11,069 nt of DNA from Porticoccaceae bacterium (GTDB lineage: Bacteria; Pseudomonadota; Gammaproteobacteria; Pseudomonadales; Porticoccaceae), in assembly GCA_019090225.1 (NCBI GenBank), contig JAHRWI010000211.1, positions 1 to 11,069 on the forward strand, written 5' to 3'. Under the pieces are notes generated by a model, which worked only from the letters and a program-made list of their open reading frames with translations, made no database searches and was not told where the DNA came from. Position 1 is the stretch's first letter. Every line of letters starts with the position of its first letter. Positions 1 through 7,252 of the stretch are shown one piece after another. A program made the position numbers and the translations under genes.

Positions 1-142
1 AATAATTTACTTAAATGGAACCCATGGTCCAGATCAAAAGTGCTTCAACCTGGACAAAAGCTAATTATAAAATAATGCGACACCCTTAAAATAGAAGTCT
101 TGCTACTTCCAACGGGCAGTTCGCATTGATCAACACTAAGAC
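1..142. other. AT-rich spacer downstream of ppiD
   Basis: No gene is visible here. The stretch lies after the ppiD stop codon. A 7-bp inverted repeat (AAGTCTT at 95-101 and AAGACTT at 138-144, which overlaps the ppiD stop) could form a long-looped hairpin followed on the minus strand by CTATTTTA. That is a weak terminator candidate at best. A second 6-bp repeat (GTCCAG / CTGGAC, roughly 27-56) has no T-run after it. Confidence 0.4.
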
Positions 143-2017
143 TTAATACAACCCTTCTATCTCGGCGTCGGCTAACAGGCTATTTTCATAGGCCTTAAAT
201 TCTCGCTGGGCCAAATTTGCCCTAATAGAACTCGATAGGTTACTGATTTGCTCTGGATTAAATTTATCCAGCTCACCCGATGCAACCTTGGTTAAGGACA
301 GGACGATATAATCCCCTGTATCAGACACGAAACCGGTAGTGAGTGGTAACTGGCTGCGGGCTGGAAGTGAAAAAGCCCGATCTCGGATAAGCCCATCGAC
401 AATACCGCCGAAGCCTTTGGTATCGATACTAACTTGCCATGGAAGCTCTTCCTGTTTAGCTAAAGCTTCTATATCACTTCCATCAAGCACTTTAGCTAAC
501 ATCTCACTGCCCTTTTTCTCCACAAGTTTGCTCGCTTGCTCCATCGTCAAGATTTCTACAATATCATCGCGCACCACATCGAGAGTCAGCATTTTAATCG
601 GCAAAAATTCGCGCAACTTTATAATCACTATCCTGGTCGGGCTTAATTCGATCACATCACTAGCGTGGCCTTCTTTAAGTACATCTGGTTCAAAAGCTGC
701 ATTAACTACACTGGGGAAAGCCCCTACGCCGGAACCTCCTCTGCGGGGAAAAGGCTCGGATGTTTTAAGTTCGATATCCATATCATCTCCGACTTCCGAC
801 AAGGACTCGGCGTTATAAGCCAACTCGCGAAGCTGATCAATTTTTTCAGGTAATAATTGCTCAGCTGACTGACGCGCGAACTGAGTATGAATGCGTTCTT
901 TTTCTTGCTCGTAAACTAGTGGCTCGGGAGTCTCCTGTTCCGTCAGGCGAATTAAATGTGTGCCACTGTTAGTTAGTAACGGGGCAGATATTTGCCCGAC
1001 CTCAAGGTTCATCACTGCCTCTGTAAAAGCCTCTGGAAAAGCGGCTAGATCGACAAAACCGAGGTCACCTCCCTGTTCTGCACTGCCCATATCATCACTA
1101 TATTGACGCGCTAAATCGTCAAATAACGCACCTTCAGCTAATTTCCCCTGAACCTCAGTTATTCGTTGGCCGTTAATAAAGGTGTCTTCATTTGCAAACA
1201 AAATATGCTCTATACGGCTACGTGTTAAATCAATCTGCGCGTTGAGTTCCAGATCGAATTGCTCTCGAATCAAAGTCTCATCTACCGTGACACTTGCTAG
1301 CAGATCATCAACCTCTAACTCCAGATAATCGATAATCACCTGCTCTTCAGTTTTAAAGGTCTGCTCGTTATCCTGATAATATTCTGCTATCTGAGCCTCT
1401 TCTATCGTTACGGTTTTACGCAACTCGCTTATCGGGACCGTTAAATAATAATAATCCCTTTTTTGCTCTATCAACTCCGCTGTTAACTTAAGGTCTTCGG
1501 CGGTAACCATACCGGTGCCAGCCAGCCCAGATGACATCTGGGAAACCAGCATACTCTCTGAAAGTGCCGCGAAATAAGTCTTTTGTGTATGGCCCATCTG
1601 ATTAAGAATAAAATCATACGTACCGCGATCGAAGCGTCCATCAACCTGGAAGGCTGGCGAATTTTTAAGCAACTCGGCAAATACGGTTTTGCCAACACCC
1701 ATACCGCCTTCTACTGCCCGCTGAGATATAACTTTTTCTCTCACCAGGCGGTCTTGTACGGGTTTTCGTAATAACTCATCGTCAAGCAGAGCTGGATCAA
1801 GGCCCTCATACTGTCCGAGTAAGCGTTGTTTGTGTAATGCAAGCGCTCGGTCAACTTCGAGCTTAGATATATCCTCACCATTGACATTGAGTTCCGCCTG
1901 AGCTGAACCTCCGCCCTGAAAAATCTGGTCTATACCAACCAGAGCAAAGGGTATTGAGATAAGCACTACGATAAACACTGCGGTGCCTTTCAAGTTGTCA
2001 CGAAAATCCTGAAGCAT
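143..2017 (-). CDS. ppiD: PpiD, membrane-anchored periplasmic parvulin-like folding factor
   Basis: The 624-residue product matches the length of E. coli PpiD (623). A short cytoplasmic N-terminus (MLQDFRDNLKG) precedes a single membrane helix at about residues 13-29, so the rest faces the periplasm. A SurA-like N-terminal chaperone region follows (about 35-230). One parvulin (rotamase) domain lies at about 268-362, recognised by RIEHILF, then GGDLGFVD and a GTHLIRL end. The C-terminal third is the usual second chaperone part. In the family, PpiD associates with the SecYEG translocon and helps newly exported proteins; its parvulin domain has little or no isomerase activity in E. coli. That function is inferred here. 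The start has a good ribosome site (AAGGA, 7 nt before ATG). It follows hupB but is separated from it by a strong hairpin, so it is probably transcribed at least partly on its own. Confidence 0.95.
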   Translation of the reverse strand: MLQDFRDNLKGTAVFIVVLISIPFALVGIDQIFQGGGSAQAELNVNGEDISKLEVDRALALHKQRLLGQYEGLDPALLDDELLRKPVQDRLVREKVISQRAVEGGMGVGKTVFAELLKNSPAFQVDGRFDRGTYDFILNQMGHTQKTYFAALSESMLVSQMSSGLAGTGMVTAEDLKLTAELIEQKRDYYYLTVPISELRKTVTIEEAQIAEYYQDNEQTFKTEEQVIIDYLELEVDDLLASVTVDETLIREQFDLELNAQIDLTRSRIEHILFANEDTFINGQRITEVQGKLAEGALFDDLARQYSDDMGSAEQGGDLGFVDLAAFPEAFTEAVMNLEVGQISAPLLTNSGTHLIRLTEQETPEPLVYEQEKERIHTQFARQSAEQLLPEKIDQLRELAYNAESLSEVGDDMDIELKTSEPFPRRGGSGVGAFPSVVNAAFEPDVLKEGHASDVIELSPTRIVIIKLREFLPIKMLTLDVVRDDIVEILTMEQASKLVEKKGSEMLAKVLDGSDIEALAKQEELPWQVSIDTKGFGGIVDGLIRDRAFSLPARSQLPLTTGFVSDTGDYIVLSLTKVASGELDKFNPEQISNLSSSIRANLAQREFKAYENSLLADAEIEGLY

Positions 2018-2056
2018 TATTTATCCTTACCTATCTTTTTACTAAACCTGCTTTTT

Positions 2057-2090
2057 AAAATAACAAAGGCGCATTATTATGCGCCTTTGT
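2057..2090 (-). terminator. Intrinsic terminator after hupB
   Basis: A perfect 12-bp stem (2063-2074 paired with 2079-2090) with a 4-nt loop contains the GC-rich core GGCGC/GCGCC. On the minus strand it is followed by TTATTTT, an imperfect U-tract. It sits between the hupB stop and the ppiD start, only 45 nt before the ppiD ATG. It should therefore end most hupB transcripts and reduce read-through into ppiD. The stem is followed by A-rich sequence rather than a T-run on the plus strand, so it reads as a minus-strand terminator. Confidence 0.8.
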
Positions 2091-2118
2091 GGGATATAAA
2101 ATTTTTAGAGTACCGGGG

Positions 2119-2391
2119 CTAGTTGACCGCCTCTTTCAATGCCTTGCCCGCCTTAAAACCAGGCACATTGGCCGCAGAGATATCTATTTCCTCGCCTGTG
2201 CGTGGGTTCCGACCTTTTCTGGCGGGTCGATGCTTGACAGCGAAGGTACCAAAACCCACCAAGGATACAGGGTCACCCTTTTGCAATGAGCCAGTGATTG
2301 CCTCAATCGCCGCATCCAACGATCTACCAGCGGACGATTTAGAAATGTCTGCAGCTTCAGCAATCGAATCTATTAGTTCAGTTTTATTCAT
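2119..2391 (-). CDS. hupB: DNA-binding protein HU-beta
   Basis: The 90-residue product is the exact length of HU. It starts with the typical MNKTELIDSIA dimerisation helices. VGFGTF lies at 45-50, and the flexible DNA-binding arm RPARKGRNPRTGEEI (55-69) carries the conserved Pro63 that intercalates into bent DNA. The end, GFKAGKALKEAVN, is canonical. HU dimers bend and compact the nucleoid without sequence specificity. Its place directly after lon is the conserved gammaproteobacterial arrangement, which distinguishes hupB from hupA and from the IHF genes. The ribosome site is AGGGG about 7 nt before ATG. A promoter candidate lies just after the lon stop, so hupB probably has its own transcript, ended by the hairpin downstream. 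Confidence 0.97.
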   Translation of the reverse strand: MNKTELIDSIAEAADISKSSAGRSLDAAIEAITGSLQKGDPVSLVGFGTFAVKHRPARKGRNPRTGEEIDISAANVPGFKAGKALKEAVN

Positions 2392-2410
2392 ATTTAACCC
2401 CTTTTTTTAT

Positions 2411-2445
2411 GTCGATTATCGACGGTTACAGTCATTGATGATGAC
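2411..2445 (-). promoter_or_regulatory. Two small palindromes in the hupB leader
   Basis: GTCGAT-T-ATCGAC (2411-2423) and GTCAT-N5-ATGAC (2431-2445) lie side by side upstream of the hupB ribosome site. If hupB is transcribed from the promoter near the lon stop, both would be in its 5' leader, as weak hairpins or as protein-binding sites. The palindromes are visible in the sequence; any role is inference. Confidence 0.3.
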
Positions 2446-2527
2446 CGCGGCATTCAGGTAGTGGCAATGGTTTTCCGTTGCAAACTCCACCGGGAGACAT
2501 TATCACTACTCCCTGTCAACCCGATGA

Positions 2528-2556
2528 TTTATACCAATATGTCAATCTGTGGTCAA
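2528..2556 (-). promoter_or_regulatory. Sigma-70-type promoter candidate for hupB
   Basis: On the minus strand, TTGACC (2551-2556) and TATAAA (2528-2533) are separated by exactly 17 nt. Each box is close to consensus. The site lies 15 bp beyond the lon stop codon and about 140 nt before the hupB start. This fits the known presence of hupB promoters between lon and hupB in E. coli. No strong terminator was seen for lon, so hupB may also be reached by read-through. Confidence 0.6.
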
Positions 2557-2571
2557 GTAAGCAATTCAATA

Positions 2572-5013
2572 TCAGTGGGTACTTGGTCGAGAATTTGAAT
2601 CGCCTCCAGACTTGTCTTCTACACCGGTGCCAGACGAACTCAAATAATCCTCATCGGACAAAGCATTGGGCATGTCCTGCAAAGCGATTTCCAGGACTTC
2701 ATCAACCCACATAACAGGAAATATCTCGAGATCGGCTTTTATATTATCCGGAATTTCTTTTAAATCCCGCTCATTACCTTTAGGAATAATTACTTTTTTG
2801 ATACCTCCGCGATGGGCTGCAAGTAACTTTTCTTTTAAGCCACCTATTTTTAGCACCTCCCCTCGTAAAGTAATTTCTCCCGTCATCGCCACCTCAGCTC
2901 GCACTGGTATCTCGGTTAGAACAGAGATCAATGCAACACACATAGCAGCACCGGCGCTAGGCCCATCTTTTGGCGTAGCACCTTCCGGCACATGAATGTG
3001 CAAGTCAAACTTCTGATGGAAATCTCGCTTTATCCCCAATGTCTGCGCCCGGCTACGCACGACTGTCAACGCAGCCTGAATTGACTCCTGCATCACATCA
3101 CCGAGGGAGCCAGTTTTGATAATATTTCCCTTACCGGGAACAGCCGAGGCTTCAATGGTCAGTAGTTCACCGCCAACAGAGGTCCATGCAAGGCCGGTCA
3201 CCTGACCAATCTGATTTTGATCCTCAGCACGACCGAAATCGAATTTATAGACACCCAACATCTCTTCCAGGTCGGGCCCATCGACCGACGCTGACGCATC
3301 ACTGTCCATTTGCACATGCTTGGTCACCACTTTTCGACAAATCTTGGCAATTTCCCGCTCTAAACCACGTACACCTGCCTCACGGGTATAATATCTAACC
3401 ATGTCCTGTATAGCCGACTCACTTATTTCAAGTTCTTTGTCTTTTAAGCCATTGGCGTTCAATTGCTTGGGCAGTAAATATTTTTCTGCAATATTAACTT
3501 TCTCGTCTTCGGTATATCCAGGAATCCGGATGACTTCCATACGGTCTAGTAGAGGCCCGGGAATATTCATCGAGTTTGAGGTGCAGATAAACATCACCTC
3601 AGATAGGTCATAATCAACTTCAAGATAATGATCATTGAAGGTGTTATTTTGTTCTGGATCGAGGACTTCAAGTAAGGCTGATGCCGGATCACCACGATGA
3701 TCCATGCCCATTTTGTCAATTTCATCAAGTAGAAACAGTGGGTTTTTAACACCTACTTTAGAGATTTTCTGGATCAATTTACCTGGCAGCGAACCGATAT
3801 AGGTACGTCTATGACCGCGAATTTCGGCCTCATCACGAACCCCACCTAGTGACATACGAATAAATTTACGCCCAGTCGCTCGGGCAATGGACTCACCCAG
3901 GGAGGTCTTACCTACACCCGGGGGGCCTACCAGACACAGCACAGGCCCTTTCAACTTCTTCACCCGTTTTTGAACTGCCAGGAATTCGAGGATACGTTCC
4001 TTAACCTCATCGAGACCGTAGTGATCTTCATCGAGAATACGCTCGGCTCTATCCAGATCATGCCGGACTTTTGAGCGTTTTTTCCAGGGCACACTGGCCA
4101 TCCAGTCCAGATAACCGCGCAGTACCGAAGCCTCAGCAGACATCGGCGACATCATTTTTAATTTGTTTAACTCGGCAGTGGCCTTATCCAAAGCCAGTTT
4201 AGGCATACCTGCCTTAGATAGTTTTTCTTCCAGCTGATCCATGTCATTGGGAACATCATCCATATCCCCAAGTTCTTTCTGGATCGCCTTCATCTGCTCA
4301 TTGAGATAATACTCACGCTGGCTTTTCTCCATTTGCTTTTTGACACGGCCACGAATTTTTTTCTCAACACCAGCTACGTCAAGCTCGCTCTCCATAAACA
4401 GCAGCAGCTTTTCGACTCTGTCTTTTTCATCGGTCGTTTCAAGCACTTCCTGCTTCTGTTCCGGGCTAAGGATCATGTGCGTAGCGATCGTATCGGCCTG
4501 TATACCTGGCAGCTCAATACCGGCTACCGTCGTTATAACCTCCGACGGTACCTTTTTACTGGTCGCCACGTATTGTTCAAAGCGTGTATTCAGTGCTCGA
4601 ACCAGACCCTGCGCTTCCCCAGGAGCGACTTCTTCACCTGGAATAAGCTCGTAATCGGCGACGAAAAAGCCGTCTTCCTCGGCTACACACTCTATGTTGA
4701 TTCGTTCAGCTCCCTCCACCAACACTTTTACCGTACCATCGGGAAGCTTAAGCATTTGCAGGACGGTGGCCAAGGTTCCGACGCTGTATAAATCCTCGGC
4801 CTGCGGGTCATCGCAGGCGGAATCCTTTTGGGCAACTAAAATAACCTGTTTTTGTCGAGCCATAACAGCATCAAGAGCGAGGATTGACCGCTCTCGCCCT
4901 ACAAACAGAGGCACGACCATTTGCGGAAAAACAACCACGTCTCTCAACGGCAACAGGGGTAATTGCTGGTTAGATGTTTCCTGGGGTGTATCTTGAGATG
5001 TTTCCTGAGTCAT
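2572..5013 (-). CDS. lon: ATP-dependent Lon protease (LonA)
   Basis: Lon is a cytoplasmic hexameric AAA+ serine protease that degrades misfolded and short-lived regulatory proteins. Numbered from the start chosen here (813 residues), the N-terminal substrate-binding domain begins at LPLLPLRDVVVFP (about 18-30). The Walker A box GPPGVGKT is at 363-370 and the Walker B box LFLLDEID at 426-433. The protease domain carries the Ser/Lys dyad: Ser686 in PKDGPSAG and Lys729 in GGLKEK, 43 residues apart as in E. coli. The ATG at 5013 is preferred over the in-frame ATG at 5034: it has GAGG 6 nt upstream, and the longer form only adds MLAARLT with a poor ribosome site. The protein is somewhat longer than E. 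coli Lon (784), through an N-terminal Gln/Thr-rich leader and a Ser/Gly-rich tail of about 25 residues. A sigma-32-like promoter lies upstream. Confidence 0.97.
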   Translation of the reverse strand: MTQETSQDTPQETSNQQLPLLPLRDVVVFPQMVVPLFVGRERSILALDAVMARQKQVILVAQKDSACDDPQAEDLYSVGTLATVLQMLKLPDGTVKVLVEGAERINIECVAEEDGFFVADYELIPGEEVAPGEAQGLVRALNTRFEQYVATSKKVPSEVITTVAGIELPGIQADTIATHMILSPEQKQEVLETTDEKDRVEKLLLFMESELDVAGVEKKIRGRVKKQMEKSQREYYLNEQMKAIQKELGDMDDVPNDMDQLEEKLSKAGMPKLALDKATAELNKLKMMSPMSAEASVLRGYLDWMASVPWKKRSKVRHDLDRAERILDEDHYGLDEVKERILEFLAVQKRVKKLKGPVLCLVGPPGVGKTSLGESIARATGRKFIRMSLGGVRDEAEIRGHRRTYIGSLPGKLIQKISKVGVKNPLFLLDEIDKMGMDHRGDPASALLEVLDPEQNNTFNDHYLEVDYDLSEVMFICTSNSMNIPGPLLDRMEVIRIPGYTEDEKVNIAEKYLLPKQLNANGLKDKELEISESAIQDMVRYYTREAGVRGLEREIAKICRKVVTKHVQMDSDASASVDGPDLEEMLGVYKFDFGRAEDQNQIGQVTGLAWTSVGGELLTIEASAVPGKGNIIKTGSLGDVMQESIQAALTVVRSRAQTLGIKRDFHQKFDLHIHVPEGATPKDGPSAGAAMCVALISVLTEIPVRAEVAMTGEITLRGEVLKIGGLKEKLLAAHRGGIKKVIIPKGNERDLKEIPDNIKADLEIFPVMWVDEVLEIALQDMPNALSDEDYLSSSGTGVEDKSGGDSNSRPSTH

Positions 5014-5019
5014 CGTAAG

Positions 5020-5023
5020 CCTC
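5020..5023 (-). promoter_or_regulatory. Ribosome binding site deciding the lon start
   Basis: GAGG on the minus strand lies 6 nt before the ATG at 5013. The upstream in-frame ATG at 5034 has only AGAG, 3 nt away, which is too close. This favours the shorter Lon. Confidence 0.6.
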
Positions 5024-5067
5024 GCTGCTAGCATGTGCTCTAGAGTAGTCGTTGATTCAGTTACTCA

Positions 5068-5095
5068 ACATGTGGGCTACGGACGAGATTACAAG
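5068..5095 (-). promoter_or_regulatory. Sigma-32-like heat-shock promoter candidate for lon
   Basis: On the minus strand CTTGTAA (5089-5095) and CCCACATGT (5068-5076) are 12 nt apart. They resemble the sigma-32 boxes CTTGAAA and CCCCATNT at the right spacing. The site lies about 55 nt before the lon start. Lon is a classic sigma-32 regulon member in E. coli, which supports the reading. Each box has one or more mismatches and no expression data are available. Confidence 0.5.
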
Positions 5096-5109
5096 CTCTA
5101 AATGCAAAT

Positions 5110-5130
5110 AAGAACCTTTAAAAGGTCCTT
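5110..5130 (-). terminator. Weak terminator-like hairpin between clpX and lon
   Basis: On the minus strand RNA a 9-bp stem with one G-U pair (5110-5118 with 5122-5130) and a 3-nt loop begins a few nt after the clpX stop. The downstream sequence ATTTGCATTT is only a broken U-tract. It may attenuate clpX transcripts ahead of the separate lon promoter rather than fully stop them. Confidence 0.4.
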
Positions 5131-5134
5131 ACTT

Positions 5135-6433
5135 CTAAGCTTCGTCACTCGCGGTCTTAGCCGGTTCCGAAACCGGTTCAGAGTTTTTGTAAACCAATAA
5201 AGGCTCGGAGTCGCCATTAATCGCTGCACTATCGACAACGACTTTATGAACGTCCTTTTGTCCTGGAATATCATACATTGTGTCTAACAATACATTTTCG
5301 ATAATGGAACGTAGCCCACGCGCACCGGTTTTTCTCTCCAGAGCCTTGCCAGCGATCGCCTCTAGTGCATCGCGACGAATATCCAGTTCAACATCTTCCA
5401 TCTCAAAGAGCATGGCGTATTGCTTGACCAGAGAGTTTTTAGGCTCTGTGAGTATATTCACCAGCGCGTCTTTATCGAGCTCGTCCAGTGTCGCAATAAC
5501 GGGCAGGCGACCGACAAACTCGGGTATCAAACCAAAGCGAATCAGATCTTCAGGCTCCAGGTTCTTCAGCGTCTCGCCAATATTTAGCTGTTCAGCTTTG
5601 CTCTGCACGCTGGCACCAAAGCCAATACCGCCCTTCTCCGAGCGATCCTGAATGATTTTTTCGAGGCCCGAAAAGGCACCGCCACAAATGAATAGCATAT
5701 TTGCCGTATCAACCTGCAAAAACTCTTGCTGCGGGTGTTTACGGCCGCCCTGAGGCGGCACGGAAGCCACAGTACCCTCTATAAGCTTGAGCAGCGCCTG
5801 CTGAACACCTTCACCTGAAACGTCACGGGTAATGGAGGGGTTATCGGATTTGCGCGATATTTTGTCGATTTCGTCAATATAGACGATGCCTCGCTGGGCC
5901 TTCTCGACATCGTAGTCACATTTTTGAAGCAATTTCTGGATGATATTTTCTACATCTTCACCCACATAACCGGCTTCAGTCAACGTGGTGGCGTCGGCGA
6001 TAGTGAACGGCACGTTGAGCAAGCGCGCCAGAGTTTCCGCCAGCAAGGTTTTCCCGCTGCCGGTCGGTCCGACCAGGAGGATATTACTTTTACCAAGCTC
6101 TACATCACTGCGAACGGCTTTGGCGCTAACCTGCAGTCTTTTGTAGTGATTGTATACCGCCACAGAGAGTATTTTTTTTGCTCCCTGCTGATCAATCACA
6201 TACTGATCGAGGATTGCTTTAATCTCGGTTGGCGCAGGCAGCTTCTCAGCCACGTCATCAGACTTTTCAGACTCTTGCATTTCCTCTGAAATGATGTCGT
6301 TACACAGGTCTACACATTCATCACAGATAAAGACAGATGGCCCTGCAATGAGCTTGCGCACTTCATGCTGACTCTTGCCACAAAAAGAGCAGTACAGGAG
6401 CTTCTCTTTATCATCATCGCTTTCTTTGCTCAC
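5135..6433 (-). CDS. clpX: ClpX, ATP-dependent unfoldase of the ClpXP protease
   Basis: ClpX is an AAA+ hexamer that recognises tagged substrates, unfolds them and threads them into ClpP. With the GTG start at 6433 the product has 432 residues (E. coli 424). The N-terminal zinc domain has Cys15, Cys18, Cys37 and Cys40 in LLYCSFC...FICDEC. The AAA+ module shows Walker A (GPTGSGKT), the GYVG pore loop, Walker B (VYIDEID), an RKH pore loop and the IGF loop (KGGIGFGA) that docks on ClpP. The GTG at 6433 has GAGGA 7 nt upstream. A longer reading from the GTG at 6451 adds MREDGG and has no ribosome site. It sits 87 bp after clpP, the usual clpP-clpX pairing. Cotranscription is likely, with a possible internal promoter. 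Confidence 0.96.
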   Translation of the reverse strand: MSKESDDDKEKLLYCSFCGKSQHEVRKLIAGPSVFICDECVDLCNDIISEEMQESEKSDDVAEKLPAPTEIKAILDQYVIDQQGAKKILSVAVYNHYKRLQVSAKAVRSDVELGKSNILLVGPTGSGKTLLAETLARLLNVPFTIADATTLTEAGYVGEDVENIIQKLLQKCDYDVEKAQRGIVYIDEIDKISRKSDNPSITRDVSGEGVQQALLKLIEGTVASVPPQGGRKHPQQEFLQVDTANMLFICGGAFSGLEKIIQDRSEKGGIGFGASVQSKAEQLNIGETLKNLEPEDLIRFGLIPEFVGRLPVIATLDELDKDALVNILTEPKNSLVKQYAMLFEMEDVELDIRRDALEAIAGKALERKTGARGLRSIIENVLLDTMYDIPGQKDVHKVVVDSAAINGDSEPLLVYKNSEPVSEPAKTASDEA

Positions 6434-6440
6434 ACCACCA

Positions 6441-6445
6441 TCCTC
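6441..6445 (-). promoter_or_regulatory. Ribosome binding site deciding the clpX start
   Basis: GAGGA on the minus strand lies 7 nt before the GTG at 6433. It falls inside the extra codons of the longer reading that begins at the GTG at 6451. The shorter start also places the zinc-binding cysteines at 15, 18, 37 and 40, the usual family spacing from the N-terminus. Confidence 0.6.
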
Positions 6446-6476
6446 GCGCACATAAAGCTGTGCTTTTCTACTAAGT

Positions 6477-6505
6477 TATATACGTATTCGTCTCAAATGC
6501 TGCAA
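6477..6505 (-). promoter_or_regulatory. Possible internal promoter for clpX
   Basis: On the minus strand TTGCAG (6500-6505) and TATATA (6477-6482) are 17 nt apart in the gap between clpP and clpX. The -10 box is good but the -35 matches only at TTG, so this is a weak candidate. Confidence 0.25.
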
Positions 6506-6520
6506 AAAATCCTATACCGT

Positions 6521-7150
6521 CTATTCCCGCTTGTCCAATACTTCATCCACCAAACCGTAGGTCTTAGACTCTTCTGCACTCAAAAAGTTGTCGCGCTCGG
6601 TATCCAGAGCAATTTTTTCGGCACTTTGGCCGGTGTGAAAAGCTAGTCTTTCGTTGAGCCGTTCTCGAATTTTAAGGATTTCCTGAGCCTGGATATGAAT
6701 ATCTGAAGCCTGCCCTTGAGCACCACCGCTGGGTTGATGAATCATGCAACGAGAATTAGGCAAAACGAAACGTTTTCCGGCACTGCCTGCCGCCAATAAA
6801 AAGGCACCCATGCTGGCTGCCTGACCGATGCACATGGTACTCACATCCGGTTTGATGAACTGCATAGTGTCATAAATTGACAGACCCGCCGTGACCGAAC
6901 CGCCGGGTGAATTAATATATAAATGAATGTCTTTATCAGGGTTTTCTGACTCAAGAAACAACAATTGGGCAACAATCAGATTTGCCATATAGTCTTCAAT
7001 GGCACCGACAACAAATATCACCCGCTCTTTAAGCAAGCGAGAATATATATCGTAAGATCGCTCGCCCCGGGCGGTCTGCTCGACCACCATGGGCACCAAA
7101 CCACCCGCCGCTCTTACGTCAAAAGCACTATTCAGATCATCATAAGCCAT
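6521..7150 (-). CDS. clpP: ClpP, proteolytic subunit of ClpXP/ClpAP
   Basis: ClpP forms a barrel of two heptamers whose serine active sites cut polypeptides delivered by ClpX or ClpA in the cytoplasm. The 209-residue product is close to E. coli ClpP (207). The catalytic triad is intact: Ser113 in GQAASMGAF, His138 in MIHQPSGG and Asp187 in DTERDNF, with 49 residues from His to Asp as in E. coli. INSPGGSV (80-86) is the oxyanion-hole loop. The N-terminus before VPMVVEQT is probably a propeptide removed on maturation. The start ATG has only a modest ribosome site (AGAG). It lies 102 bp after tig and 87 bp before clpX, and has its own promoter candidate. Confidence 0.97.
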   Translation of the reverse strand: MAYDDLNSAFDVRAAGGLVPMVVEQTARGERSYDIYSRLLKERVIFVVGAIEDYMANLIVAQLLFLESENPDKDIHLYINSPGGSVTAGLSIYDTMQFIKPDVSTMCIGQAASMGAFLLAAGSAGKRFVLPNSRCMIHQPSGGAQGQASDIHIQAQEILKIRERLNERLAFHTGQSAEKIALDTERDNFLSAEESKTYGLVDEVLDKRE

Positions 7151-7179
7151 AAGGCATCTCTAGGTCGGAAAACTTCACA

Positions 7180-7207
7180 ATTGTAACTTTGCCGCCCAAT
7201 AAGGCAA
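7180..7207 (-). promoter_or_regulatory. Sigma-70-type promoter candidate for clpP
   Basis: On the minus strand TTGCCT (7202-7207) and TACAAT (7180-7185) are separated by 16 nt, about 30 nt before the clpP start. The -10 matches consensus at five of six positions and the -35 at four. An 8-bp palindrome, ACAATTGT (7177-7184), overlaps the -10 box. A clpPX transcript separate from tig would fit what is known in other gammaproteobacteria. Confidence 0.5.
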
Positions 7208-7252
7208 GCAAACTGATATTCATCACTATTTGCCCAAGCCACTAAACCCCAG

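Noticed and set aside
339..818. Open frame of 159 codons on the plus strand inside ppiD.
   Set aside because: It is antisense to PpiD coding sequence, Ser-rich and without a domain or credible start.
2572..2610. The end of lon (GGDSNSRPSTH) looks like the translation of a tRNA T-arm, and GATTCAAATTC resembles a T-loop.
   Set aside because: No acceptor, anticodon or D-stem can be drawn around it, and the frame is continuous with Lon. Treated as chance or, at most, an unprovable remnant.
4333..4791. Open frame of 152 codons on the plus strand inside lon.
   Set aside because: It lies fully antisense to a highly conserved coding region and shows no recognisable motif.
6451..6453. ATG immediately before the longer clpX reading.
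   Set aside because: It is in another frame and reaches a stop after seven codons.
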